15,352 bases of DNA from CAKUFA01 sp963627465. GTDB taxonomy: Bacteria; Bacillota; Clostridia; Christensenellales; Aristaeellaceae. A program made the position numbers and the translations under genes. The notes beneath the pieces were generated by a model that saw only the letters and a program-made list of their open reading frames with translations, did not search any database and had not been told where the DNA came from. Positions 6,505 through 13,460 of this stretch are shown piece after piece; the stretch's first letter is position 1, and the number at the start of each line of letters is the position of its first letter. The DNA is taken from the NCBI GenBank assembly GCA_963627465.1, contig CAVGBO010000009.1, forward strand, positions 1 through 15,352, written 5' to 3'.

Positions 6505-6520
6505 GAAACCCTGCAATTTC
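6505..6520. promoter_or_regulatory. Possible operator: GAAA/TTTC dyad before the RpiR-type gene
   Basis: GAAA (6505-6508) and TTTC (6517-6520) form an inverted repeat with an 8-nt spacer, about 20 nt upstream of the -35 box at 6541. A direct repeat of TGCAATTT follows. Some MurR/RpiR regulators bind GAAA...TTTC-type dyads, so autoregulation is possible. This is weak evidence, because such short dyads occur by chance. Confidence 0.2.
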
Positions 6521-6540
6521 TGCAATTTTCTCATCCGCCC

Positions 6541-6569
6541 TTGCAAAATGGAAATGCTTCCTTTATAAT
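6541..6569 (+). promoter_or_regulatory. Promoter of the RpiR-BaiN-exonuclease operon
   Basis: TTGCAA at 6541-6546 and consensus TATAAT at 6564-6569 are separated by 17 nt. A 5' leader of about 75 nt follows. It contains a possible TTGGGC...GCCCCAA hairpin just ahead of the ribosome binding site of the first gene. Confidence 0.78.
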
Positions 6570-6652
6570 GAGTAAGGTTTGCGCATCGGCCGTTGACCGG
6601 TGTTTCTTGGGCGATTGGTTGCCCCAAACGTGGGAAAGAAGGTACACCTGCC

Positions 6653-7525
6653 ATGCAGGATATGCAAGATGTTATCGATCGGCTGAATCACTCCGGCAAG
6701 CGCCTGAGCAAAGGCCATCGCCGCATCGCACAATATATTGTGGATCACTATGATAAGGCGGTATTTATGACGGCCAGCCGCCTGGGAGAAAGTGTAGGCG
6801 TCAGCGAGTCCACAGTGGTTCGGTTTGCATCGGCTTTGGGCTACGAAGGCTATCCCCAGCTGCAGCGGGCTTTGCAGGAGCTGGTGAGCCACCGGCTGAC
6901 GGCCAATCAGCGGTTCGAAATGGCCACGGATATTCGCCCGGACGCCGCCCTGAGCACCGTACTGAAAAGCGACATCCAGAACCTTCGGGAAACCATGGAG
7001 GAAATGGATCAGCAGGTTTTCCAGCAGGTGGTGGATCGCCTCCTGAACGCCAAGCATATTTATGTCATGGGCATGCGTTCCGCTGCACCCTTGGCGCAGT
7101 TCATGAGCTATTATCTGAATTATATTTTCGATGGTGTGCATCTGGTGGCTTCCTCCGTGGCTGATGTTTACGAGGAGATTGCTCGGATTGAATCCGATGA
7201 TGTGCTGGTGGGCATTAGCTTCCCCCGGTATTCCACCCGGACGCTGGAGGCCATGCGCTTTGCCAAGAAGCACAATGCCCAGGTGGTGGCACTGACCGAT
7301 GGCCCCATGTCCCCTTTGAATGAAATAGCGGACGTGTGCCTGACGGCCCGCACGGATATGGCATCCTTCGTTGACTCTCTGGCCGCACCCTTGAGCGTGA
7401 TCAATGCCCTGCTGGTGGCACTGGGACTCCACCGGAAGGAAGAGTTGAGCCAGCATTTCCACCAGTTGGAGGGCATTTGGGATACCTACTCGATCTATTT
7501 GGAAGAGGAAAATGCCCATGACTGA
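6653..7525 (+). CDS. MurR/RpiR-family transcriptional regulator (HTH + SIS)
   Basis: ATG 6653 (290 aa) is chosen because AGAAGG at 6637-6642 lies 10 nt upstream; the frame is open to a TTG at 6593 but no ribosome binding site supports it. Residues 1-85 are the RpiR-type helix-turn-helix domain: RIAQYIVDHYDKAVFMTASRL then VSESTVVRFASALGYEGYPQL. Residues about 130-260 are a SIS sugar-phosphate isomerase fold with IYVMGMRSAAPLAQF and the family's ISFPRYSTRTLEA phosphate-sensing loop near 188-200. Such proteins usually sense sugar phosphates or amino-sugar phosphates; the ligand here is unknown because no sugar-catabolic gene is adjacent. The end overlaps the next gene by 8 nt, which implies translational coupling. 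It may act on distant genes or on its own promoter. Confidence 0.93.
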   Translation: MQDMQDVIDRLNHSGKRLSKGHRRIAQYIVDHYDKAVFMTASRLGESVGVSESTVVRFASALGYEGYPQLQRALQELVSHRLTANQRFEMATDIRPDAALSTVLKSDIQNLRETMEEMDQQVFQQVVDRLLNAKHIYVMGMRSAAPLAQFMSYYLNYIFDGVHLVASSVADVYEEIARIESDDVLVGISFPRYSTRTLEAMRFAKKHNAQVVALTDGPMSPLNEIADVCLTARTDMASFVDSLAAPLSVINALLVALGLHRKEELSQHFHQLEGIWDTYSIYLEEENAHD

Positions 7526-8762
7526 GGTGATCGTAATCGGGGGCGGCGCCGCAGGCATGATGGCGGCACTGCAGTGCGCCTTGAGCGGGGGCAGCGTGAC
7601 TCTGCTGGAAGGCAATGAGAAGCTGGGGAAGAAAGTTTATATCACCGGCAAGGGACGATGCAACCTGACCAACGACTGCACCTTGGATGAATTTATGCAG
7701 CAGGTTGCCCACAATCCCCGTTTCTTGTACAGTGCGCTGAACGGTTTTACTCCTCAGGACATGATGTCCCTCTTGGAGGAAAACGGCTGCCCCGTGGTGG
7801 TGCAGCGAGGAAGGCGGGTCTTTCCGGCAACGGAAAAAGCAAGCGATGTGACCCGTACCCTGACCCGGCTCATGCAGCAGGCAGGGGTTAAGGTTCGGCT
7901 GAATACCAAAGCTCAGGATATTCTGGTGGAGGACGGTCAGGTGCAGGGTGTCGTTACCCAGCAGGGAGAACGACTGCCTGCCGGTCAGGTGATCCTTGCT
8001 ACCGGGGGACAGAGCTATCCTGTCACCGGCTCCAATGGAGACGGTTATCGTTTGGCAGAAAAGCTGGGACACACCGTGCTGCCCCCTACGCCGGTGCTTT
8101 CCGCCTTGGTCAGTGATGCGGAGTGGGTTCGCCGCCTGCAGGGGCTTAGCTTGAAGAATGTGACCCTGACCCTGCAAAGCGGAAAGAAGCGGCTTTACCG
8201 GGAGCAGGGTGAAATGCTGTTTACCCATTTCGGCATTTCCGGCCCCTTGGTGCTGGAAATGAGCTGTCACCTGCCGGAGAAGCTGACAGAGGCACGGGTG
8301 GAACTAAACCTGAAGCCTGCCCTTACGCCGGAACAGCTGGATGCCCGGCTTCAGCGAGAGTTCGCAGCCCAGAATCGGAAGCAGCTGCGAAACGTGCTGC
8401 CGTCCCTTTTGCCGGGAAAACTGGCAGAAGAGTTCCCTGCCCTGGCAGGGGTAAACGGCGACGTGGTTTGCGGTCAAATCACCAAGGAAGACCGTGAGAA
8501 ACTCCTGCATACCCTCCAATGCTTAATTATCCCCGTAACGGGGCTTCGTCCCCTGGCGGAGGCCATTGTGACAAGGGGCGGCGTTTCTGTGAAGGAAGTT
8601 ACGCCCTCCACCATGGAAAGCAAGCTGGTTCACGGCCTGTACTTTGCCGGGGAATTGCTGGACGTGGATGCCCACACCGGCGGCTATAACCTGCAGATCG
8701 CCTGGAGCACCGGCGCCGCTGCCGGACGTGCTGCCGCCGCAGCTTCCTTCGAGCAGGAATGA
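7518..8762 (+). CDS. BaiN/HI0933-family FAD-dependent oxidoreductase
   Basis: The second ATG (7518, 414 aa) is preferred because GGAAGAGG at 7501-7508 lies 9 nt before it, whereas the first ATG (7512) has only 3 nt. The N-terminus has the Rossmann motif VIGGGAAGMMAA with E31 for FAD ribose. It continues with the family hallmarks GKGRCNLTN (44-52), ATGGQSYPVTGSNGDGY (161-177) and FTHFGISGP. The C-terminal FAD segment FAGELLDVDAHTGGYNLQIAWSTG is intact. The length is normal for the family (about 400-420). These flavoproteins are often annotated as aminoacetone oxidase-like or BaiN bile-acid reductases, but the substrate of most members is unproven. The 8-nt overlap with the regulator and the lack of a terminator point to one operon. 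Confidence 0.93.
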   Translation: MTEVIVIGGGAAGMMAALQCALSGGSVTLLEGNEKLGKKVYITGKGRCNLTNDCTLDEFMQQVAHNPRFLYSALNGFTPQDMMSLLEENGCPVVVQRGRRVFPATEKASDVTRTLTRLMQQAGVKVRLNTKAQDILVEDGQVQGVVTQQGERLPAGQVILATGGQSYPVTGSNGDGYRLAEKLGHTVLPPTPVLSALVSDAEWVRRLQGLSLKNVTLTLQSGKKRLYREQGEMLFTHFGISGPLVLEMSCHLPEKLTEARVELNLKPALTPEQLDARLQREFAAQNRKQLRNVLPSLLPGKLAEEFPALAGVNGDVVCGQITKEDREKLLHTLQCLIIPVTGLRPLAEAIVTRGGVSVKEVTPSTMESKLVHGLYFAGELLDVDAHTGGYNLQIAWSTGAAAGRAAAAASFEQE

Positions 8763-8803
8763 ATACGTTGATGGAATCCTTTGAAATATGAGGTGTGTAT
8801 TTC

Positions 8804-9808
8804 GTGCATTACATTATCATTGATCTGGAATGGAATCAGCCCCTCAACTATCAGAGTCAGGTTTATCGGGAGGTAGGAGATCGGCTGATCTTCGAGATGA
8901 TCCAGATCGGTGCAGTAAAGGTGGATGACCGGTTTCAGGTGGTGGACAGCATCTCCATTCCCATTCATCCTCAGCACTATGTGAAGATTCATCCCCGCAT
9001 TAAGCGCATGACCCATTTGGGGTCGGAGGAATTGGCGGATGCCCCTACCTTCCTGGAGGCCATGGATCAGTTTGCCGCCTGGTGCGGTGATGATTACGTG
9101 CTGCTGACCTGGGGCTGTGACGACGTAAGCGTGCTGAAGCAGAACATGGACTTCTTCGGCTGCACGGTATCCCTGCCGCCCCTGTGCGATATTCAGTGTC
9201 TGTTCAGCGATGTGTACAAGTGCAAGGAGCGCAAGGGGCTGAAGGCCGCCATGGACATGTTGGAGATTGAACCGGATGAAAATCGCTTCTTCCACAATGC
9301 ACTCCACGATGCCTACTACACCGCATTGGTGTTTGCCAAGCTGCCTGACCCGACAGAAGTGCTCAAGTATCCCCAGCAGCCCAAGCAGCTGATCCGCCAG
9401 GGACGGGTGGAGCGTACCAGACTGAAAGGCGAGTGCTACGACAGCGTGAAGCAGGCCGTGAGCAGCGAAAATGCCCTTGCGCCCCGGTGCCCTGTGTGCG
9501 GCAAGAAAACCAAGCTGGAAGAGGAAGGCTATGTGCGGCAGACGGCGGACAAGTACATCGGGCTGTGCACCTGCCCCCATCACGGACCGCTGATGGTACG
9601 GCTTCGGTTTCAGGCCTCTGCAGGGGGCAAGTGCATCATGAGCATGACCCTGGACAAGGCCACCCCTTCCAACCGGGCGTATGTGCACACCAAGCGGCTG
9701 CAAATGCAGCAGAAGGATGCCACCTATCTGGAGGAAACAGGTATGCTGCCGGATCTGGATGCGGAGCTGCAAAAGGCGGACCGTACCAGCATGCCCTTTG
9801 AAGATTAA
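8804..9808 (+). CDS. DEDDh-family 3'-5' exonuclease with C-terminal Cys cluster
   Basis: GTG 8804 (334 aa) is preferred because GAGGTG at 8790-8795 lies 8 nt upstream; GTG 8795 would overlap that site. Residues 1-180 form an RNase T/DnaQ-like fold. Exo I is IIIDLEWNQ with D7 and E9, Exo II is around D106 in WGCDDVSVL, and Exo III is HNALHDA with H164 and D169 (H-x4-D, DEDDh type). It is closest in style to KapD/ERI-1-like exonucleases. The following 150 residues are unusual: CPVC (229-232) and CTCPHH (255-260) look like a zinc ribbon, then a basic, Gln-rich region. The substrate, RNA or DNA, cannot be told. The gene lies 41 nt after the flavoprotein gene and probably ends the operon. Confidence 0.9.
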   Translation: MHYIIIDLEWNQPLNYQSQVYREVGDRLIFEMIQIGAVKVDDRFQVVDSISIPIHPQHYVKIHPRIKRMTHLGSEELADAPTFLEAMDQFAAWCGDDYVLLTWGCDDVSVLKQNMDFFGCTVSLPPLCDIQCLFSDVYKCKERKGLKAAMDMLEIEPDENRFFHNALHDAYYTALVFAKLPDPTEVLKYPQQPKQLIRQGRVERTRLKGECYDSVKQAVSSENALAPRCPVCGKKTKLEEEGYVRQTADKYIGLCTCPHHGPLMVRLRFQASAGGKCIMSMTLDKATPSNRAYVHTKRLQMQQKDATYLEETGMLPDLDAELQKADRTSMPFED

Positions 9809-9819
9809 ACGAGAAGATG

Positions 9820-9870
9820 AAATAAAAAGAATCCCCTTGCGCAGCTGTCACCGCACCGCCCAAGGGGATT
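9820..9870 (-). terminator. Terminator of the minus-strand membrane-protein gene, partly bidirectional
   Basis: A perfect 10-bp stem (AATCCCCTTG with CAAGGGGATT) with a 21-nt loop is followed on the minus strand by CTTTTTATTT. It begins 9 nt past the stop at 9879. On the plus strand the hairpin is followed only by CCTTGCATTTATTT, so it may also stop the exonuclease transcript, less efficiently. Confidence 0.8.
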
Positions 9871-9878
9871 CCTTGCAT

Positions 9879-10931
9879 TTATTTACGGTAGTGAATATCA
9901 TACGTAGTACGAAAACGATTGGCTATGACGGCAAGAAAACAAGAATACAATATAATCCAAAGAAGATCCATAAACATTCCGGACGTAAATCCAGCTGGCA
10001 CGATATTATGAGGAGCATTGATTAAAATCACAAAGAAAAGAATTGAAACCAAAATGCATGTGCCTATACAAATCTTATTCGTTATTGACTCAGAAGTGAA
10101 AGAACTTTTGAATGCACCTACACAGGTCGCTTTCAGCAAGGGAATAACTGAAATTACAAGTAGCAAAACTGACATCCACCATTGATTTGTTCTGTACTCT
10201 GACATCCCCCACCGCGTTGTTTTATACCAGCTGCCAATTATTGCCGTAACAATATAAGCAATGCAAGAAGTTATATTCAACGCTGAAAAAATGATAGTGA
10301 GACGCTGATTATTTCTCCTAGAAAAGAAAAGACCTAAAAGAGGAAAAGTCAGCATTAGCACAAAGCTAAAAAGAGGAAGCAAATTTACAAATGATAACTG
10401 CCATATTTTCCTAGATATAAGCAAAGCAATCCAAGCACTAAAGAAACCTAATGAACACAGCATTAGGACAATTGGACGTGTCCAAGTCAAACGTAGTGCT
10501 CTATCGTAACGGTGGTCGTCTTCTGTTTCAGTACTGCCATCCCAATAAGTGATTACAGTTTTAAGAATACACACATTCTTAATTTCAAATCCATCCCAAA
10601 TGTAACTCCATGTCGCACACGAACATCGATGGGAGTGGAAAGGACCTGTTGCTCTTACTATACACACAGAATCAATACCGCCAACAACGTCACCGACCCT
10701 ATTAGTCGGTACAAGCTGAAAGTCTATATATTTAATATCACGGTCGCTTTCATTGTAAAAGCGAATTTCTGCTCCGGCTTGCCCCCAACGATTCGCACCA
10801 GAATCAAATTCATTTTTTGAAAAAGTGTTAGTCTTAACTTCATTTAAAAAATAACCATACTGAATTGTTGTCGTAGTTGTTGTGCGTGTGACAGGATGGC
10901 CAATCCGACGGCTAACGATTGTAATTCCCAC
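9879..10931 (-). CDS. Hypothetical membrane protein with DUF5780-like N-terminal domain
   Basis: The start is GTG 10931 with AGAGGG at 10944-10939, 7 nt upstream; an in-frame stop lies a little further upstream, so no longer start exists. The 350-aa product begins with a short Thr-rich stretch (residues 15-22). Residues about 48-134 read as a beta domain with AEIRFYNESDRDIKYIDF, PTNRVGDVVGG, ATGPF and TYWDGS. This order closely follows the DUF5780 pattern (N.s.k.IKYi.F, yN.vGD, tGP, YmDGs). About six transmembrane helices follow at roughly 152-172, 180-203, 210-233, 252-270, 286-305 and 319-337. No signal peptide precedes the beta domain. The gene is clearly AT-richer than its neighbours and lies against their direction, suggesting recent acquisition. 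Function unknown; the DUF match is from memory. Confidence 0.75.
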   Translation of the reverse strand: MGITIVSRRIGHPVTRTTTTTTIQYGYFLNEVKTNTFSKNEFDSGANRWGQAGAEIRFYNESDRDIKYIDFQLVPTNRVGDVVGGIDSVCIVRATGPFHSHRCSCATWSYIWDGFEIKNVCILKTVITYWDGSTETEDDHRYDRALRLTWTRPIVLMLCSLGFFSAWIALLISRKIWQLSFVNLLPLFSFVLMLTFPLLGLFFSRRNNQRLTIIFSALNITSCIAYIVTAIIGSWYKTTRWGMSEYRTNQWWMSVLLLVISVIPLLKATCVGAFKSSFTSESITNKICIGTCILVSILFFVILINAPHNIVPAGFTSGMFMDLLWIILYSCFLAVIANRFRTTYDIHYRK

Positions 10932-10964
10932 AATAATTCCCTCTTTCTTCGAAAATCACGATAG

Positions 10965-10977
10965 TGTGTCTGACACA
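10965..10977. promoter_or_regulatory. Possible operator: TGTGTC-T-GACACA dyad
   Basis: A 13-bp dyad with perfect 6-bp arms lies 34-46 nt before the GTG start of the minus-strand membrane-protein gene, near where its promoter should be. No convincing -35/-10 pair overlaps it, so the role as an operator is inference. The wider gene-free stretch 10932-11383 is AT-rich in its first 270 nt and otherwise shows only the hairpin at 11232-11281 and the dapF promoter. Confidence 0.3.
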
Positions 10978-11231
10978 GTGTTTACATTTCAATTACCCAG
11001 TACCATTTACGACAGGACGCTTTTGTCTGCGTGCACCACAGTCGCTGCTTTTTACCGGCCGACGAGAGTGTTAGTAAGGAATGGATAATTTGCGCACCTA
11101 ATTGAAATTAGCATTACCTCCCTATGATTTTTGAAACGGTGACACGAGACACTAATATACTACCTTTTTTTTACAACGTGTCAATATATTTACTTGCACT
11201 TTTCAAAATAATCTAGTTGGCAGGTGTAAAG

Positions 11232-11281
11232 GGCTGCATCAACCTTCAAACCTCAGTCTGTACGTCGCACTTGATGCTGCC
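11232..11281. other. Imperfect inverted repeat upstream of the dapF promoter
   Basis: GGC-T-GCATCAA pairs with TTGATGC-T-GCC: ten base pairs with a single T-T mismatch, enclosing 28 nt. It lies about 30 nt before the -35 box of dapF, so it would be transcribed only from an upstream promoter that I cannot identify. It does not show lysine-riboswitch landmarks. Confidence 0.25.
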
Positions 11282-11307
11282 GGCGGTGGACGAACCCAAG
11301 TTTTTTC

Positions 11308-11336
11308 TTTACGTCCGCCTTGAATTACGTTATAAT
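11308..11336 (+). promoter_or_regulatory. dapF: Promoter of dapF
   Basis: TTTACG at 11308-11313 and consensus TATAAT at 11331-11336 are separated by 17 nt. The transcript would begin about 40 nt before the dapF start. The switch from AT-rich accessory DNA back to core composition occurs around here. Confidence 0.65.
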
Positions 11337-11383
11337 CTATTCTGTTCTCGCATGGATACGGGAACAGTAAGGGGGTGTCGTGT

Positions 11384-12217
11384 ATGCACTTTACAAAGAT
11401 GCAAGGCATCGGCAATGATTATATTTATGTCAATTGCTTTGAGGAAATTGTTCGGAACCCGGAAGAATTGGCGGTCGCCATGAGCCGCCCCCACTTCGGC
11501 ATCGGGGCTGACGGTCTGGTGCTGATTGAGCCCAGCAACGTGGCGGACTTCGGTATGCGGATCTTCAACAGCGACGGCAGCGAATCCGAAATGTGCGGCA
11601 ATGCTACCCGCTGCATCGGCAAGTATGTCTATGAACGTGGACTGACGGACAAGACAGAGCTGACCCTAATGACGGGCGCAGGGCTGAAAATCCTGCAGCT
11701 GCGGGAACGTGGCGGCAAGGTGCATGCCGTTCGGGTGGATATGGGTTCGCCGACGCTGAATCCCCAAAGCATTCCCGTGGATCTGCCCGGGGAGATTGTG
11801 CTGGCTCATCCGGTAACGGAAGGCGGCATGACCTGGCGCATTCACTGCGTTTCCATGGGCAATCCTCACTGTGTCATTTTTGTGGATGACCCGGATGATG
11901 TGGATCTGCCCATGGTGGGCTCTCTGCTGGAGCATCATCCGCTGTTCCCTAACCGCACCAACGTGGAGTTTGTGCAGGTAATGAATCGGCAGCTGCTGCG
12001 GATGCGTGTGTGGGAGCGTGGTGCCGGCGAAACCTTGGCTTGCGGTACCGGTGCTTGTGCAGCCTTGGTGGCCGCCGTGCTGACGGGTCGTGCCAACCGG
12101 GATGCGGTGGTTCGCCTTCCCGGCGGTGAGCTGAACCTTTCCTGGTCGCCGGATGACAATCACGTATATCAGGAAGGCCCTGCAGAGTTTGTGTTTGATG
12201 GCGAATGGCCGGATTGA
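11384..12217 (+). CDS. dapF: Diaminopimelate epimerase
   Basis: DapF converts LL- to meso-diaminopimelate for peptidoglycan and lysine in the cytosol. ATG 11384 (277 aa, normal length) is chosen because AAGGGGGTG at 11369-11377 lies just upstream; GTG 11375 would sit inside that site. The N-terminus reads KMQGIGNDYIYV. The first catalytic cysteine is C71 in NSDGSESEMCGNATRC, and the second is C220 in RGAGETLACGTGACAA. Both halves of the pseudo-symmetric epimerase fold are complete. The gene is 31 nt ahead of a VanY-like carboxypeptidase, so a cell-wall operon is likely. No other lysine-pathway gene is in the window. Confidence 0.97.
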   Translation: MHFTKMQGIGNDYIYVNCFEEIVRNPEELAVAMSRPHFGIGADGLVLIEPSNVADFGMRIFNSDGSESEMCGNATRCIGKYVYERGLTDKTELTLMTGAGLKILQLRERGGKVHAVRVDMGSPTLNPQSIPVDLPGEIVLAHPVTEGGMTWRIHCVSMGNPHCVIFVDDPDDVDLPMVGSLLEHHPLFPNRTNVEFVQVMNRQLLRMRVWERGAGETLACGTGACAALVAAVLTGRANRDAVVRLPGGELNLSWSPDDNHVYQEGPAEFVFDGEWPD

Positions 12218-12248
12218 TGGCAATCAATAACGAGAAGGGAGCAACGGC

Positions 12249-13346
12249 ATGAGCAGTTCGAAAAAGCCTACGCCGGCACTGGTGATTGGCCTGATTTTCA
12301 TGACCGCACTGGTTGTTCTTGCTGTTGTGCTGGGGATCAATGTGATTCGCCTTTCTCAGCTGACGGCCATTGAAGCTGCCACAACCCCTACCCCTGAACC
12401 GGAAGCCGCCAATGTGATGCAGGTCACCATTGACCCTAATGAACCTACCCCGGAGCCAGTGCTTCGTGCAGGTTCCTCCGGCGATGCAGTTGTGGAATTG
12501 CAAACCAGATTGCAAACCCTTGGCTATTACAGCGGAGAGATTGACGGGCAGTACGGTGCCGGCACCAAAGCGGCCGTGAAGCTGTTTCAGCAGCAGAATG
12601 GGCTGGATGCAGACGGACTCTTCGGCGGCGATACCCGAAAGGCACTTTTCGCCGATGATGCAAAAGCCTACGTTGCCCCGACGGATACCCCCGCTCCGAC
12701 AAACACTGCGACGATCGTCCCCGAAGAAGGGACGGTCGTTTCTTTCGACGAGGAAGCAATGCCTCTGCTGGTCAACGCTGACCATATGCTGCCGGAGGAT
12801 TACGAGCCGGTTGACTTGGTGAACATGACGGACTACTGTGATGCATCCGTGGTGAAAATCAAGGCCAATGGCATTGACGGGGTTCGGGTTGCGGTGGATG
12901 CCCTCATGGAGATGCTTCGGGCTGCTCAGGCTGAAGGGATCTCTTCCTGGCAGGTCAGTGCCGGATACCGTTCCGTAAGCTATCAGCAGAAGCTGCTGGA
13001 TAACAAGATTTACGAGTACCGTAAGCAGGGCAAGAGTGCCTCGGCTGCCCGGGCAGCAGCGCTGAAGCTGGTTGCCCTTCCCGGCGGCAGTGAGCATCAC
13101 ACTGGTCTGGCCTTTGACATTACCGTGCCTGGGCAATCCTTTAAGGGCACAAAGCAATGCACTTGGCTGGCGGAACATTGCTGGGAATACGGTTTCATCA
13201 TCCGCTACACAGCGGAAAAGGAAAGCATCACCGGCATTACGGAAGAGCCTTGGCACATCCGCTATGTAGGCGTCAAACATGCCCTCATCATGCGGGACGA
13301 AAATCTGTGCCTGGAGGAATATGTGGAGCAGTACGGCGATTCATAA
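12249..13346 (+). CDS. Membrane-anchored VanY-type D-alanyl-D-alanine carboxypeptidase (M15B) with PG-binding domain
   Basis: GAAGGGAG at 12234-12241 lies 7 nt before ATG 12249. The 365-aa protein has one N-terminal membrane segment (residues about 11-32), which should leave the rest outside the cell. A Thr-Pro-Glu-rich linker follows (45-70). Then comes a PG_binding_1 domain (about 73-135) with GDAVVELQTRLQTLGYY and DGLFGGDTRKAL, then a second linker. The M15B domain carries the zinc site SEHHTGLAFD (H283, D290) and EPWHIRYVG (E333 as base, H336). SAGYRSVSYQQ is the usual substrate-loop motif. It would remove the terminal D-Ala from stem peptides. This looks like ordinary wall remodelling rather than a vancomycin-resistance vanY, as no van genes are nearby. 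It is probably co-transcribed with dapF. Confidence 0.93.
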   Translation: MSSSKKPTPALVIGLIFMTALVVLAVVLGINVIRLSQLTAIEAATTPTPEPEAANVMQVTIDPNEPTPEPVLRAGSSGDAVVELQTRLQTLGYYSGEIDGQYGAGTKAAVKLFQQQNGLDADGLFGGDTRKALFADDAKAYVAPTDTPAPTNTATIVPEEGTVVSFDEEAMPLLVNADHMLPEDYEPVDLVNMTDYCDASVVKIKANGIDGVRVAVDALMEMLRAAQAEGISSWQVSAGYRSVSYQQKLLDNKIYEYRKQGKSASAARAAALKLVALPGGSEHHTGLAFDITVPGQSFKGTKQCTWLAEHCWEYGFIIRYTAEKESITGITEEPWHIRYVGVKHALIMRDENLCLEEYVEQYGDS

Positions 13347-13378
13347 GCCTGGAGCCCGCTTCACCGCTTGTTTCTGAG

Positions 13379-13407
13379 TTGACAATCTGCCCGGAATGGT
13401 CTATGCT
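13379..13407 (+). promoter_or_regulatory. gpmI: Promoter of gpmI
   Basis: Consensus TTGACA at 13379-13384 and TATGCT at 13402-13407 are separated by 17 nt. No terminator separates it from the carboxypeptidase gene, so some read-through from dapF is also possible. Confidence 0.72.
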
Positions 13408-13460
13408 ATGGAATGGATGCGCAGGCAATGCGCTTCCCCACAGACAGGAGGATTACTAAG

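Noticed and set aside
11190..11383. Lysine riboswitch upstream of dapF
   Set aside because: The gene and pathway made it plausible, but I could not find the conserved core or the multi-helix arrangement, and the best promoter lies only about 50 nt before the gene.
12249..13346. Vancomycin-resistance vanY
   Set aside because: The catalytic domain is VanY-like, but there are no vanRS, vanHAX or vanZ genes nearby and the PG-binding domain and dapF linkage fit housekeeping wall remodelling.
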